Of a stretch of 64,000 bases of DNA, positions 1 through 8,488 are shown one piece after another. The stretch is taken from the NCBI RefSeq assembly GCF_017377715.1, contig NZ_JAFVMF010000001.1:1-64000 (forward strand), read 5' to 3'. The stretch comes from Acetobacter sacchari (GTDB lineage: Bacteria > Pseudomonadota > Alphaproteobacteria > Acetobacterales > Acetobacteraceae). Both the position numbers and the translations under genes were made by a program. The notes under the pieces were generated by a model. The model ran no database searches, was not told the DNA's origin, and saw only the letters and a program-made list of their open reading frames with translations. Position 1 is the stretch's first letter, and each line of letters begins with the position of its first letter.

Positions 1-2
1 CG

Positions 3-188
3 GCGGCGAACGAGACGATGACTGAGTCGAATGGATCTTCCGAGACATTCGCAAGAAGTGCAGGCTACGTCTGGAACCGCATCCTGTGGGACGGAACATC
101 CACATGGTCTCCCCCCACTGGCAGTGTTGCCGTCGCCGACCCTGACGGCAAGTATCCGATCGGCAGCACTTATACGGGGAGCCCCTGA
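3..188 (+). CDS. C-terminal end of a probable phage structural protein (partial)
   Basis: An open frame runs in from the left edge and ends at a TGA that overlaps the ATG of the next gene (ATGA). The visible 61 residues are rich in Gly, Ser, Thr and Trp and include the stretch YVWNRILWDGTSTWSPPTG, the kind of surface or tail/fibre sequence seen in phage proteins. The start lies outside the window. The assignment to a phage protein rests mainly on the neighbouring RuvC-like gene and on the translational coupling; no domain can be named. Confidence 0.5.
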   Translation, partial: AANETMTESNGSSETFARSAGYVWNRILWDGTSTWSPPTGSVAVADPDGKYPIGSTYTGSP

Positions 189-679
189 TGACCCGGCCAG
201 TCATCGCCATAGATCCCGGCATTACGGGCGCCATCGCCGTGCTGAATGACCGTGGCGGGCTGATCGAAATTCTCGACATGCCGACAAGCGCGGTCACGGT
301 CTCTGGCAAGATCCGCAACGTCGTGTCTGCCCCGCTTCTGGCGACCATGATCCGCGCAAATGATCCGTCCGAGGTGTGGCTTGAGAAGGTGAACGCGAGA
401 CCGGGCGAAGGACCGGCTGGCGCATTCACGTTCGGGCGCGGCGTCGGCGTGATCGAGGGCGTCGTCGCCACGCTGGGCCTGCCTCTTACTACCGTGATCC
501 CGGCAGTTTGGAAGAAGGCCATGCACTGCCCTGCCGACAAGGACGGGGCGCGGACGCGGGCCATGCAGCTTTTCCCGACGTGCGCCGACCTGTTCAAGCG
601 GAAGAAGGATGACGGTCGGGCCGAGGCGGCGATGCTGGGGCGATTCGCTCTTGGAAAAACTCCGTCGACAAATAATTGA
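188..679 (+). CDS. Phage-type RuvC-like Holliday junction resolvase
   Basis: A 163-residue protein of the RNase H-fold RuvC family, which cleaves four-way DNA junctions using acidic residues and Mg2+. It begins with IAIDPGITGAIAVL (Asp9 would be the first catalytic acid), has a second acid in VWLEKV (about residue 66) and ends with the DDGRAEAAMLG helix (about 141-150) that carries the last acidic pair. The length matches phage RuvC-like enzymes. The housekeeping ruvC normally sits with ruvA and ruvB, which are absent here. The start overlaps the stop of the upstream frame, so the two are probably co-translated as part of a phage late or recombination module. Confidence 0.75.
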   Translation: MTRPVIAIDPGITGAIAVLNDRGGLIEILDMPTSAVTVSGKIRNVVSAPLLATMIRANDPSEVWLEKVNARPGEGPAGAFTFGRGVGVIEGVVATLGLPLTTVIPAVWKKAMHCPADKDGARTRAMQLFPTCADLFKRKKDDGRAEAAMLGRFALGKTPSTNN

Positions 680-742
680 CTCTCAAGCGAACGGGCGAAA
701 GGATGAAGGGAAACCAAGAGAACGAAGGTATGGATAGAGATA

Positions 743-1309
743 ATGGCGCAACAGAGTGGAGCAATATGGATAACGAGATTTCCAGCTAGCAAGTCCTTGT
801 CGGATCTATCTTCGCCGTTTCGTGAAAACGCAAAACGATTTATTGACGCTCTAACTAACGCCGGTGCGACAGTTACAATCGCCAACACATACCGACCACC
901 AGAACGCATCTATTTAATGCATTGGTCGTGGATGATCTTTAAGAGAAAGTGCCAACCAGCCGATGTCCCGCCAATGACGGGCGTCGATATCACTTGGAAC
1001 AGCGGGAACGTTGGCGCAGATATAGCGGCAGCTACGCAAATGGCGGTCGCGTTCGGTATAGCCAGTTTGGCCGTTGCTCCCGCTCTGAACGCCACAAGTA
1101 GGCACCTGACCAAGAGCGCCATCGACATGAATATTTCATGGGCAGGCAATTTGACCATAAGGAGTCAAGCGGGTCAGGAGGTCACAATCTCTTCTGCGCC
1201 TCGAACCGGGATGAATAAGGACTTGCAGGCCGTAGGCCGTTCATATGGAGTCATCAAATTCCATGGCGGTGATAAAGATAGACCACATTGGTCAATCGAT
1301 GGCTGGTGA
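743..1309 (+). CDS. M15-like peptidoglycan peptidase (endolysin or secreted effector)
   Basis: A 188-residue protein with the zinc-ligand layout of M15/VanY D-Ala-D-Ala peptidases: SRHLTKSAIDM (His121, Asp128) and RPHWSIDGW (His182). The Gly usually found in SxHxxGxAxD is Lys here. It has no signal peptide. The next gene starts three bases after its stop and encodes an exported protein, so the pair is probably translated together. Two readings are open: a phage endolysin with an accessory lysis protein, or a peptidoglycan-degrading antibacterial effector followed by its periplasmic immunity protein. From memory, similar stand-alone proteins accompany secretion clusters, but this cannot be checked here. 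The gene is less GC-rich than the chromosome around it. Confidence 0.6.
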   Translation: MAQQSGAIWITRFPASKSLSDLSSPFRENAKRFIDALTNAGATVTIANTYRPPERIYLMHWSWMIFKRKCQPADVPPMTGVDITWNSGNVGADIAAATQMAVAFGIASLAVAPALNATSRHLTKSAIDMNISWAGNLTIRSQAGQEVTISSAPRTGMNKDLQAVGRSYGVIKFHGGDKDRPHWSIDGW

Positions 1310-1312
1310 AAT

Positions 1313-1612
1313 ATGAAAAATTATCTCTACGCAGGTATGCTGTGCTTATCGGTTCTCGCCTGCGCGCCGACAGCCGTTGCCGCTCCGCCTGCGGATGTTA
1401 AGAAATTTCTCAACGCCGCATACACCTGCCAATTTCTCAGTGGTGAATACGATGATTCGCTGGCTGCAGACGACAAACAGAAAATGCAGAAAGATGTCGA
1501 AAAATATTGTCACTATGTTAAAGATAACAAAGATAAATTGAAAGAAAAGTATCGCGAAAATAAAAAAATATTAGACAAAATTAATAAATATAATTCACTG
1601 GAAATAGACTAA
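1313..1612 (+). CDS. Small exported protein, possible immunity or lysis accessory protein
   Basis: A 99-residue protein with an N-terminal export signal (MKNYLYAGMLCLSVLACAPTA, cleavage plausible after AVA at about residue 23). The LSVLAC segment could instead serve as a weak lipobox at Cys17. The mature part has two cysteines (Cys39, Cys66) that could form a disulfide and a long, Lys-rich, helical C-terminus. It starts three bases after the M15-like gene, which points to functional coupling. The coding sequence is strikingly AT-rich compared with the rest of the window, a sign of recent acquisition. No family is recognised; the immunity or lysis role is inferred from context only. Confidence 0.5.
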   Translation: MKNYLYAGMLCLSVLACAPTAVAAPPADVKKFLNAAYTCQFLSGEYDDSLAADDKQKMQKDVEKYCHYVKDNKDKLKEKYRENKKILDKINKYNSLEID

Positions 1613-1736
1613 ATTTACTTAAACTATTGATAATGATTTTTATCTCTATAAACAACGCCTTCCGCTGTCACTCCGAGGGGGGCAGTCGTTCCCAACGCTG
1701 GAACGGCGGCTGAGGCCGTCACAGGCTCGACGCTGA

Positions 1737-2000
1737 TAGGGCTCAGAGAGTTGTAGGATCACGGCGCATCAGCAGGCTGCGCCGCCTTCCGCAGTGCCTA
1801 CGACCGGGGCACCTGCGCAAGTCAGCAGGCAGGGGCAGGGGACACAGACGATCCATGTGTCCCTGCATCTCGACGGAAAGAAGATCCATGAGCACCTACA
1901 GAAGATCGACTACTCGAACGCGATGCAGGAGTTGCGATCGGGCGGCGCATATCCGGATCTCGGACCATCGCGCATGCCGGGGCTGGCGTTCCAGAACTGA
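1737..2000 (+). pseudogene. Fragment resembling the C-terminus of a phage tail protein
   Basis: An open frame follows a TGA at 1734-1736 and ends at 2000; the first usable start is a GTG at 1794 (68 residues). The segment TIHVSLHLDGKKIHEHLQKI followed by a Gly/Pro-rich end resembles the last residues of tail tape-measure or minor tail proteins. Just upstream, a different frame (ending TAG near 1755) also looks protein-like (TPSAVTPRGAVVPNAG). This suggests the remains of one longer tail gene broken by frameshifts. No ribosome binding site is obvious. Confidence 0.3.
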
Positions 2001-2002
2001 GG

Positions 2003-2245
2003 CTATCCGGCAAGCAGCGAGAACAGTACGAACAGAGCAAAGCCGCCCGCCACGTATGGACCGGCTTTTCCCCACGCCTTGTTCTTCCGATAGTAGACCT
2101 GGTTATAGGCCGCACGCTTCGGATTGGTCGGCCAACCATATCCCCGTGGGGCCCTCACGCCGAGGCTATGCCGCACGTAGCGTTTCCACGACGTGCGGGC
2201 CGAGATGCGGCGTTTAAGGCTGAAGCGGCGGGGGCCGAGATACAT
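2003..2245 (-). CDS. Small basic membrane protein, unknown
   Basis: An 80-residue protein with a strongly basic N-terminal half (RRFSLKRRISARTSWKRYVR) and a single C-terminal hydrophobic segment (about residues 60-79, VAGGFALFVLFSLLAG), so it is probably anchored to the membrane by its tail. It lies between the tail-gene fragment and the tRNA, on the strand opposite the phage genes. No family is recognised. It is probably cargo of the prophage remnant. Confidence 0.4.
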   Translation of the reverse strand: MYLGPRRFSLKRRISARTSWKRYVRHSLGVRAPRGYGWPTNPKRAAYNQVYYRKNKAWGKAGPYVAGGFALFVLFSLLAG

Positions 2246-2404
2246 GATTTTCGGATTTTAACACGCTCACCGACGATCGAGAATCGTATCTCAGTGCGTC
2301 TCTTTGCGTCCCACGATGTCAATCTTTAAGATGGACAACATGGTGGTGACGCATTCACGTATGTTCGTTAAGTGTTTGATTTTACTTGGAAATTCCAAGG
2401 CGGC

Positions 2405-2480
2405 TGGTGGAGCTGAGGGGAATCGAACCCCTGACCTCCTCATTGCGAACGAGGCGCTCTCCCAACTGAGCTACAGCCCC
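2405..2480 (-). tRNA. tRNA-Ala (anticodon CGC)
   Basis: Read on the minus strand, a full cloverleaf is present: acceptor arms GGGGCTG and CAGCTCC, D arm GCTCAGTTGGGAGAGC, anticodon stem-loop CCTCG-TTCGCAA-TGAGG with anticodon CGC (Ala, codon GCG), T arm with GGTTCGATTCC, discriminator A, and an encoded CCA end. Its 3' end points towards the prophage remnant on the left. That is the position expected if the element integrated into the 3' part of this gene. Confidence 0.95.
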
Positions 2481-2641
2481 GCCTTGTGTGCGGCGATACA
2501 TAGCGTTTGGGCGAGGGGTGTCAAGTCGTATTGTCATCCTTCGTCGCGCAGCGCGTATTGTCTGGCGAACGTGGGGACGATAGGGTTGCCCGTCGTCACG
2601 CCGCCCCCGTTGAGGCGGCGTGACTGCTTAATGGCTAAGGG

Positions 2642-2971
2642 TTGACCAATTTGCTTACCGGCGTGTTCGAGCTGCTTCTTACGATTATCCAGCTGTATCA
2701 GTGGGTCGTTATTGCTTACTGCGTTTTCAGCATGCTCTACGCGTTCGGCGTTCTGGATGGTCGCAATCGTGCCGTCTGGCAGATAGGCAATATACTTTCT
2801 CGCCTTACCGAACCTGCCCTCAACCCCATCCGCCGGGTGCTGCCGACTTTTGGCAACGTGGATCTGGCGCCGTTGGCGTTGCTGCTCGGCCTGCAATATC
2901 TGGCCAGACCCGCCGTAGTCGCCATATATCGAATGCTGGTGACCGGTTCCCTATCTTCTGGACTCTACTGA
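2642..2971 (+). CDS. YggT family membrane protein
   Basis: A 109-residue integral membrane protein with two hydrophobic YggT segments (about residues 5-35 and 75-100) separated by the conserved loop [14 protein letters not shown], typical of the family. YggT proteins are small inner-membrane proteins linked to osmotic stress and to cell-division or septum functions; the molecular role is unsettled. The start is taken as the TTG at 2642, preceded by TAAGGG; there is no in-frame ATG nearby. The gene ends three bases before the glycosyltransferase, so the two probably form one transcript. Confidence 0.85.
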   Translation: MTNLLTGVFELLLTIIQLYQWVVIAYCVFSMLYAFGVLDGRNRAVWQIGNILSRLTEPALNPIRRVLPTFGNVDLAPLALLLGLQYLARPAVVAIYRMLVTGSLSSGLY

Positions 2972-2974
2972 AGT

Positions 2975-3934
2975 ATGCCTTCGAATATAGAAGCCGCTCC
3001 GCGGATCGCCGTCCTGATTCCTTGCCATAACGAAGAGGCAGCGATCAGTCTGGTCGTGAGAGATTTTCGTGCGGCGCTGCCCGACGCGGCGATCTATGTC
3101 TACGACAACAACTCGTCAGACAGGACCGTGGAAGTCGCCCGGACGGCGGGAGCGCTTGTGCGGAGCGAGCCGCTGCAGGGCAAAGGCAACGTGGTGCGGC
3201 GCATGTTCGCCGATATCGAAGCCGATTTCTATGTGCTGGTCGATGGCGACGCTACGTACGAGGCCGCAGCCGCTTCCGCTCTGATCGAGCTCGCCCGGCG
3301 AGAGCAACTCGACATGGTGAATGGCGCCCGCGTAACGGATCGTGTCGCGGCATACCGACCCGGCCATCAGTTGGGTAACCGGGTTCTGACCGGGTTGGTC
3401 AACGCGATTTTCGGCAAACGACTGTCGGACATGCTTTCCGGCTATCGTGTGTTCTCCAGACGCTTCGTGAAGTCTTTCCCCGCGCTCTCGGGTGGATTCG
3501 AGATCGAGACTGAACTCACCGTGCACGCGCTTGAGCTGGCGATGCCGATCTCCGAATTGCAGACCAAATATATCGAGCGTCCTGAAGGATCCGTGTCGAA
3601 ACTGCGCACATACCATGACGGTTTCCGCATCTTGTGGACCATCGTCGTGTTGGTGAAGCAGGAAAAGCCGTTGATGTTCTTTTCTGTTCTGGCGGCGCTG
3701 GCGTGTCTGTGCGGACTGGCTCTGGGCATTCCTGTCGTCGTGGAGTTCATGGAGACGGCGATGGTGGCCCGGCTGCCGACGGCGGTCCTCGCGACCGGCT
3801 TCATGATTCTCGCGGCTTTGTCACTGGTCTGCGGCCTGATCCTCGACAGCGTCACGCTCGGACGTCTGGAACTGAAGCGCCTCTCCTATCTTGCACAAAG
3901 AGGACCGATCGCATCTGACGAGCCTGCAGCGTAA
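2975..3934 (+). CDS. Family 2 glycosyltransferase with C-terminal membrane segments
   Basis: A 319-residue GT-A fold glycosyltransferase similar to dolichyl/polyprenyl-phosphate sugar transferases. The N-terminus carries IAVLIPCHNEE (about residues 11-21), followed by YDNNSSDRT and the metal-binding LVDGDATYE (about 87-95, a DxD-like motif). The segment DMLSGYRVFSRRFVKSFP (about 152-169) is the acceptor-side signature. Two hydrophobic segments near 225-250 and 265-290 anchor it in the inner membrane. The likely reaction is transfer of a sugar from a nucleotide sugar to a lipid carrier for envelope glycans; the exact sugar is unknown. It follows yggT closely. Confidence 0.85.
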   Translation: MPSNIEAAPRIAVLIPCHNEEAAISLVVRDFRAALPDAAIYVYDNNSSDRTVEVARTAGALVRSEPLQGKGNVVRRMFADIEADFYVLVDGDATYEAAAASALIELARREQLDMVNGARVTDRVAAYRPGHQLGNRVLTGLVNAIFGKRLSDMLSGYRVFSRRFVKSFPALSGGFEIETELTVHALELAMPISELQTKYIERPEGSVSKLRTYHDGFRILWTIVVLVKQEKPLMFFSVLAALACLCGLALGIPVVVEFMETAMVARLPTAVLATGFMILAALSLVCGLILDSVTLGRLELKRLSYLAQRGPIASDEPAA

Positions 3935-4136
3935 CTGCGGGTCAAGATGACGATGCGCGAGCGCTCGGAATACACGGGCGGTTCGCCCGGGTGTGAAGTG
4001 CAGACGCGTCGACAATCGTGAGCGGCATGAGTTCCTCATCGGGTGAGCGTCCGAGCGAGGTGCGTGCCCCACCTATCTGGCGAGACGGTGAGTCTTGCGT
4101 AAAATTACGTCTGCCACGGTGTCATGTGCAAAGTCG

Positions 4137-5006
4137 TCAGGTGGCGGCGGGCGACAAGTCCCCGGGCCACGCAGGCGATGTGTGGCCACGACCGCGCATC
4201 TGCTTTGCCGAGGCGGTTGGGGCGGGGCGATAAGCCGGGCTGCGCAGAAGCTCGTAATCTTGAGAGTAAATGCCGCGAATGCGCTCAATCTGTGCAGGGG
4301 ACGCGGTTACTGTAGGCGAGATCGAAGCGTTCACGCGAGGAATGTCTTCTTGCCGATTGGGGAACAGGAAAGAGCGTAACGCGTCCATATTGCTCATATC
4401 GAACAGGCGCTGCACGGCGATGCGCCCATCGGCGTTACAGACGTACCAGCTTTGCGGACGGAAGATATGGTCGACCTGATACCAGTTCCTGGCCGCTTCG
4501 ACATGGTCCAGTGCGTCGTCGAGAGATCGGAACGCCGCATATTCCGCGGTAAACGTGTCCGCCAAGGCGCGGTCGTGTCCGCCGCCGCTGCGCGCGTGCC
4601 GGAAAGCTGAGATAAAACGGTCGACGGGATTGCGCACCACGGCGACGCTGGGAAGCTTTGTGAGTTCAGGCTGCCGGGCGGCGAAATAGCGGATGCTGCG
4701 ATGCTCCATTTCCTGCCCGTAAAGTGAACGGCAGATGGAGGTGCCGGCGTTCTTCGGGACATGGATAAAGAGAACGCCAGTGTTCGCGATGAGGGCATGG
4801 CGGGCGCGACGCTTGCGACCGTCCGGCAGAGGTGCTCCGAACTCCGCTCCACGCTCGTGGATGTCAGAAAAAAGCCTGACGTTGAACGACTTCGCCAGCG
4901 CGATCTTGCCTGCGCTGGAGAGCGTTTGTTTCAGCCGCATCCGCTGTTGCACGCCGCGTGACTCCTCTTCGGCGGCACGCAAGGATGATGCGCGCCTGGT
5001 CGCCAC
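4137..5006 (-). CDS. Sulfotransferase family 2 protein
   Basis: A 289-residue protein with both PAPS-binding elements of carbohydrate sulfotransferases: the 5'-phosphosulfate loop FIHVPKNAGTS (about residues 80-90) and the 3'-phosphate motif VVRNPVDRFISAFRHA (about 123-138). Enzymes of this family transfer sulfate from PAPS to glycans or lipids, and the neighbouring glycosyltransferase makes a glycan target plausible. The reading frame can start at the GTG at 5006 or at an internal ATG near 4940 (MRLKQTLSS). The C-terminal 30 residues are low in motif content. It is convergent with the glycosyltransferase. Confidence 0.8.
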   Translation of the reverse strand: MATRRASSLRAAEEESRGVQQRMRLKQTLSSAGKIALAKSFNVRLFSDIHERGAEFGAPLPDGRKRRARHALIANTGVLFIHVPKNAGTSICRSLYGQEMEHRSIRYFAARQPELTKLPSVAVVRNPVDRFISAFRHARSGGGHDRALADTFTAEYAAFRSLDDALDHVEAARNWYQVDHIFRPQSWYVCNADGRIAVQRLFDMSNMDALRSFLFPNRQEDIPRVNASISPTVTASPAQIERIRGIYSQDYELLRSPAYRPAPTASAKQMRGRGHTSPAWPGDLSPAAT

Positions 5007-5136
5007 AAGGGTGGCTAACTGCGAGGCACTCTAAACATCCGTTCTCTCGGCAAAGCGTCCGTAGCGTAATTCTTCGCGTCCCTTTGATGACGAAGTATGT
5101 CTCGACTAGCGCGCCGCTCATGCTCTAATCAGGTGG

Positions 5137-6879
5137 TTAGCCTGCGCTTTCGGCTTTCCAGTTTCGGGCCTTGGTGGTCTTACCAAGGCCGGGATTGAAG
5201 CAGTTGCATGGATCGAGCGTTCGGTAATGCGAGGCGAGTTCTGGCGGAGCTTCATACAGATGGCCGTAATTGTGTTCGGCCGGATATCGGGCTCCTCGGG
5301 CGTCGTACAGCGGCAGCATCCGATGTTCAATCTCGACGCAATCGTTGCCTTTTCGGACGATGTAGTCCTGATGCATGACGTGACATAGAAAATGACCGTA
5401 ATAGAGCTTGGAAATAAAAAACCTGTCTATTTCTTCGGGTAACGTCTCGAACCAATCCTGATCGTTGCGCCGCAACGCTATGTCCAGCGCCACGATGTCC
5501 TCGACCGTCCTGGTGTGTACGCTGCGATAGCGGATGGCGGCCCCGGCGGCGGCGAATCTGTGCAGAAACGCCTTCGACCCCTCATCCGGCGTGCACTGGA
5601 AGTAATCCGTGCCGTGCGTCGTCTTGAATGTTTGCAGAAACGCCGCCGTCTCGCCGACGAGGCCGGCTTCGACCTTCAGCATCAGATGATGTTCGAACCT
5701 GTCCCGGTATTCCAGCATGCGTTGTGGCAGGTGCTGCGGAAACAGGGAGCTTCCCCATTGTAAAAGTCTGTCGCTTGAATGCGCAGGCAGGAAGGGGAGT
5801 TTTTCAGCCAGCCTGTCAAAGCGATTTTTCAACGCGAACATGGCGGGCAGGCGACGCGTGCCGATCGCGCGGATGATAAGGAACGTGTCCTTTCCATAGG
5901 TTTCGGCGATGTTGAAGGCGTCGCGGTGCATATATTCGCCCGCGATTGGCAGTTTCGTGAACGACGTCAGTATGTGGCGTCGAATGTCTTCCAGTTCTCT
6001 CGCGCTGTTCGTGCCGATGTAAAACACTGCGGGATTACGGTCGGCCGGAAAAGTATCGAGCCGGACAGCAAAAAGCGCGACGCGTCCGGCGCATCCAGCG
6101 CCCTCGAAAAGATGGCGCGGATCGGCGTTGAAGCGCGCGGGCGTGTCGGCGTCCACGTCGCGTACATGGTCCCGGTAGGTGTCGTCATGCCCCTTGCCCG
6201 CATCCCAGCGGATGGCGTCAGGGGGGAAGCGCCCCTGATCCGCATTGGTCAGAATTTCCTCGGGCGTGGAACCAAGGTCCACGCCCAGATGATTGACCAG
6301 ACGCAGCGCCCCGTCTTCTCCAACCTGCGCGAACAGCGACATCTCGGTGAAGACCGGGCCGCGTTGGACAAGCGATCCGCCGGAGTTGTTGCTGACGCCG
6401 CCGAACACGCCAGCGCCCAGGCAGGAAGAGCCGATGACGGAATGCGGCTCGCGCCCCAGCGGCGCCAAAGTGCGCTCCAGCTGGTCCAGTGTGGCGCCGG
6501 GCAGGCACACGACCTGCCTGCCGTCGCCGATCACGGAGATCGTCTTCATGCGCATGCCGCTGATGATGACAATGTCCCGGTCATAGCCGTCGCCGTCGGG
6601 AGTAGAGCCGCCAGTCAGCCCCGTATTGGCCGCCTGCATCAACACGATCTTGTCGGCGGCCACGCAGGCCTGCAACACGCGCCATTGCTCCAGCAGGGAA
6701 CCGGGCCGCACGACCGCAAGCGCCTTGCCGTCGCCAAAACGGTACCCGCGCCGATACTGCGCCGTCGCGCCCGGATCGGTCAGGACGTGTTCTGCGCCGG
6801 TGATCCGCTCAAGCGTCTGGATGAACGGACGACTGGCGTTGGAAACTTTCCGGGGGCGTTTCAGCAGGGACTTCAACAC
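5137..6879 (-). CDS. dld: Quinone-dependent D-lactate dehydrogenase
   Basis: A 580-residue FAD enzyme of the Dld family, which oxidises D-lactate to pyruvate at the inner face of the membrane and passes electrons to ubiquinone. The N-terminal FAD-binding half contains MQAANTGLTGGSTP (about residues 80-93) and GSSCLGAGVFGGVSNNSGGS (about 150-169). The middle and C-terminal halves carry the membrane-binding domain characteristic of bacterial Dld, ending with the conserved DPCNCFNPGLGKT. The length matches E. coli Dld (about 570). The gene stands alone; a palindrome 130 bases upstream may be an operator. Incomplete oxidation of lactate fits an acetic acid bacterium. Confidence 0.95.
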   Translation of the reverse strand: MLKSLLKRPRKVSNASRPFIQTLERITGAEHVLTDPGATAQYRRGYRFGDGKALAVVRPGSLLEQWRVLQACVAADKIVLMQAANTGLTGGSTPDGDGYDRDIVIISGMRMKTISVIGDGRQVVCLPGATLDQLERTLAPLGREPHSVIGSSCLGAGVFGGVSNNSGGSLVQRGPVFTEMSLFAQVGEDGALRLVNHLGVDLGSTPEEILTNADQGRFPPDAIRWDAGKGHDDTYRDHVRDVDADTPARFNADPRHLFEGAGCAGRVALFAVRLDTFPADRNPAVFYIGTNSARELEDIRRHILTSFTKLPIAGEYMHRDAFNIAETYGKDTFLIIRAIGTRRLPAMFALKNRFDRLAEKLPFLPAHSSDRLLQWGSSLFPQHLPQRMLEYRDRFEHHLMLKVEAGLVGETAAFLQTFKTTHGTDYFQCTPDEGSKAFLHRFAAAGAAIRYRSVHTRTVEDIVALDIALRRNDQDWFETLPEEIDRFFISKLYYGHFLCHVMHQDYIVRKGNDCVEIEHRMLPLYDARGARYPAEHNYGHLYEAPPELASHYRTLDPCNCFNPGLGKTTKARNWKAESAG

Positions 6880-7010
6880 GGCGGATTTCGTCTTTCTCTA
6901 TGGCGAGGCTGCCCGGCGCAACCTTTCGCTCCGACCGGCCAGAGGGCCGACGCGCGCCATCGGCTGCGCGTCGGTCATGACCTCGATCTTTACCTAGAGC
7001 GTATCTCGTT

Positions 7011-7026
7011 CAGACGAAATCGTCTG
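7011..7026. promoter_or_regulatory. Palindrome upstream of dld, possible operator
   Basis: CAGACGA-AA-TCGTCTG is a 7-base inverted repeat about 130 bases upstream of the dld start, in the 270-base gap between queD and dld. It could bind a lactate-responsive regulator, or be part of a dispersed intergenic palindrome. No regulator gene lies next to it. Confidence 0.3.
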
Positions 7027-7149
7027 CGAGGGCGAGCAGGCTCAGTCGAGGTTGTCTTAGATATGTGTGTCGGGATGGCGTTTAGCGGACATGCTCCGGG
7101 CGCGCTGGAAATCAGCCGGTCGGACGTCTGCATTGCTGAGGCCAGTGCG

Positions 7150-7689
7150 TCAAATGGCCGTTGCGATGTCCGAAATCGACATATCGGCCCTTCGCCACCA
7201 GCATTGCCCGGCGGGTCGCGGGGCGGGCAGCATGGCGAGCGGATCGCCGGAGAACTCCACCGTATTGGTCGGCGTCTCCTGCAACGTGATCGCGGTGCAG
7301 CGCAGCACGCCGCCGTCCGCCGCCAGCATGGCGTTGAGCTTGGCCATCATCAGGCAGGCCATAAGTTCAGTCGTCGGGTCGCCGGGCGTAACAACGATCC
7401 GCGCCGCGCGCGCGGGTTCATGGACACGGAACCACTCCAGAAGGGGGTCGTCCTCCGCCAGTTGCAACGCGTGGTCGAGCCGTTCGTCGATGAATTTGTG
7501 CCACGCGCCCTTCGCTCGCTGAAACGACACGGGCATGTTGCCCTTGCCGTCCAGCGGCTCGTCGCTGGTCGGTTGAAGACGAACGGTGACGAATTCATTG
7601 TGGCCATGCGGCAGGGCGCAGCTTTCGCTCGCGCCGTGGATCAGCCGGTGCCCCATCGAGAACCGGCGGGTGAAGAGCATGTCAAACAT
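7150..7689 (-). CDS. queD: 6-carboxy-5,6,7,8-tetrahydropterin synthase
   Basis: QueD turns 7,8-dihydroneopterin triphosphate into 6-carboxytetrahydropterin, the first committed step to preQ0 for tRNA queuosine. The protein has the zinc-binding histidines in RRFSMGHRL and PHGHNEF and the tunnelling-fold core that follows. The frame is open further upstream (to 7794), but that part lies inside queC. The ATG at 7689 overlaps the end of queC by eight bases and gives [10 protein letters not shown], the usual N-terminus. A second ATG at 7680 is possible. The gene order is queE, queC, queD, all touching, so one operon supplies three consecutive steps. Confidence 0.9.
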   Translation of the reverse strand: MFDMLFTRRFSMGHRLIHGASESCALPHGHNEFVTVRLQPTSDEPLDGKGNMPVSFQRAKGAWHKFIDERLDHALQLAEDDPLLEWFRVHEPARAARIVVTPGDPTTELMACLMMAKLNAMLAADGGVLRCTAITLQETPTNTVEFSGDPLAMLPAPRPAGQCWWRRADMSISDIATAI

Positions 7690-8488
7690 TGCCGACGCTC
7701 TCCGCGCGCAGGGTCTGGTACTGCTCCCATCCGGCGCGGCGCAGCTTGCAGGCGGGACATTCGCCGCAGCCATAGCCCCATGGATGCAACTCACCGCGTT
7801 GCCCGAGATAGCAGCTGTGGCTGTCCCGGTTGATCAGGTCCACCAGCGCGTCGCCGCCCAGACTGCGCGCCAGTTCCCAGGTCCGCGCCTTGTCGATCCA
7901 CATCAGCGGCGTGTGCAGCACGAAGCGCGTCTCCATGCCGAGGTTGAGCGTCGCCTGAAGAGATTTGATCGTGTCGTCGCGGCAGTCGGGATAGCCGGAG
8001 TAATCGGTTTCGCACACGCCGGTGACGATGTGACGCAGGCCGCGCCGGTAGGCGAGGGCGGCCGCGAAGGTCAGGAAAATCAGGTTTCGCCCCGGCACGA
8101 ACGTGCTTGGCAGGCCGCTTTCCGACATCGTGATCTCGGTCTCGCGGGTCAGCGCCGTGTCCGACACAGCCCCAAGCGCGTCGAGGTTGAGCGTATGGTC
8201 TTCGCCCAGTCGCGCCTTCCAGACGGGATCGAGCGCTCCCATGCCGTCACGCAGCGCGTCGCGGCAGGCGAGTTCCACGACGTGACGCTGTCCGTAGTCA
8301 AAGCCGAGCGTCTCCACGCGCTCAAACCGGCCCAGCGCCCATGCGAGGCAGGTCGCCGAATCCTGCCCGCCGGAAAACACGACCAGAGCACCCTTGTTGC
8401 GGGCGGCTTCGTGCGCGCCGCCTGCGGGGGCGGGCATGGCTCCGGTCGTCCCCTTCGTGGTGGCGCCCGTTGTCGCTGCGCGCGTCAT
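7682..8488 (-). CDS. queC: 7-cyano-7-deazaguanine synthase
   Basis: QueC uses ATP and ammonia to convert 7-carboxy-7-deazaguanine to preQ0. The PP-loop ATPase motif [17 protein letters not shown] lies near residues 35-51, and the C-terminal zinc site (CYLG...[11 protein letters not shown], four cysteines) is intact. The first 30 residues (rich in Thr, Ala and Gly) are longer than in most homologues, so translation may begin somewhat downstream of 8488. The ATG directly follows the queE stop codon, and the end overlaps queD. Confidence 0.95.
   Translation of the reverse strand: MTRAATTGATTKGTTGAMPAPAGGAHEAARNKGALVVFSGGQDSATCLAWALGRFERVETLGFDYGQRHVVELACRDALRDGMGALDPVWKARLGEDHTLNLDALGAVSDTALTRETEITMSESGLPSTFVPGRNLIFLTFAAALAYRRGLRHIVTGVCETDYSGYPDCRDDTIKSLQATLNLGMETRFVLHTPLMWIDKARTWELARSLGGDALVDLINRDSHSCYLGQRGELHPWGYGCGECPACKLRRAGWEQYQTLRAESVGNV

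Noticed and set aside
3935-4136. A small gene between the glycosyltransferase and the sulfotransferase
   Set aside because: The open frames there are short, overlap each other in several frames and run antisense into the sulfotransferase gene; nothing is supported.
5779-7833. A 684-codon open frame on the plus strand across dld and queD
   Set aside because: It is antisense to two well-supported genes, is rich in Arg, His and Gly as expected from the reverse of GC-rich codons, and shows no domain.
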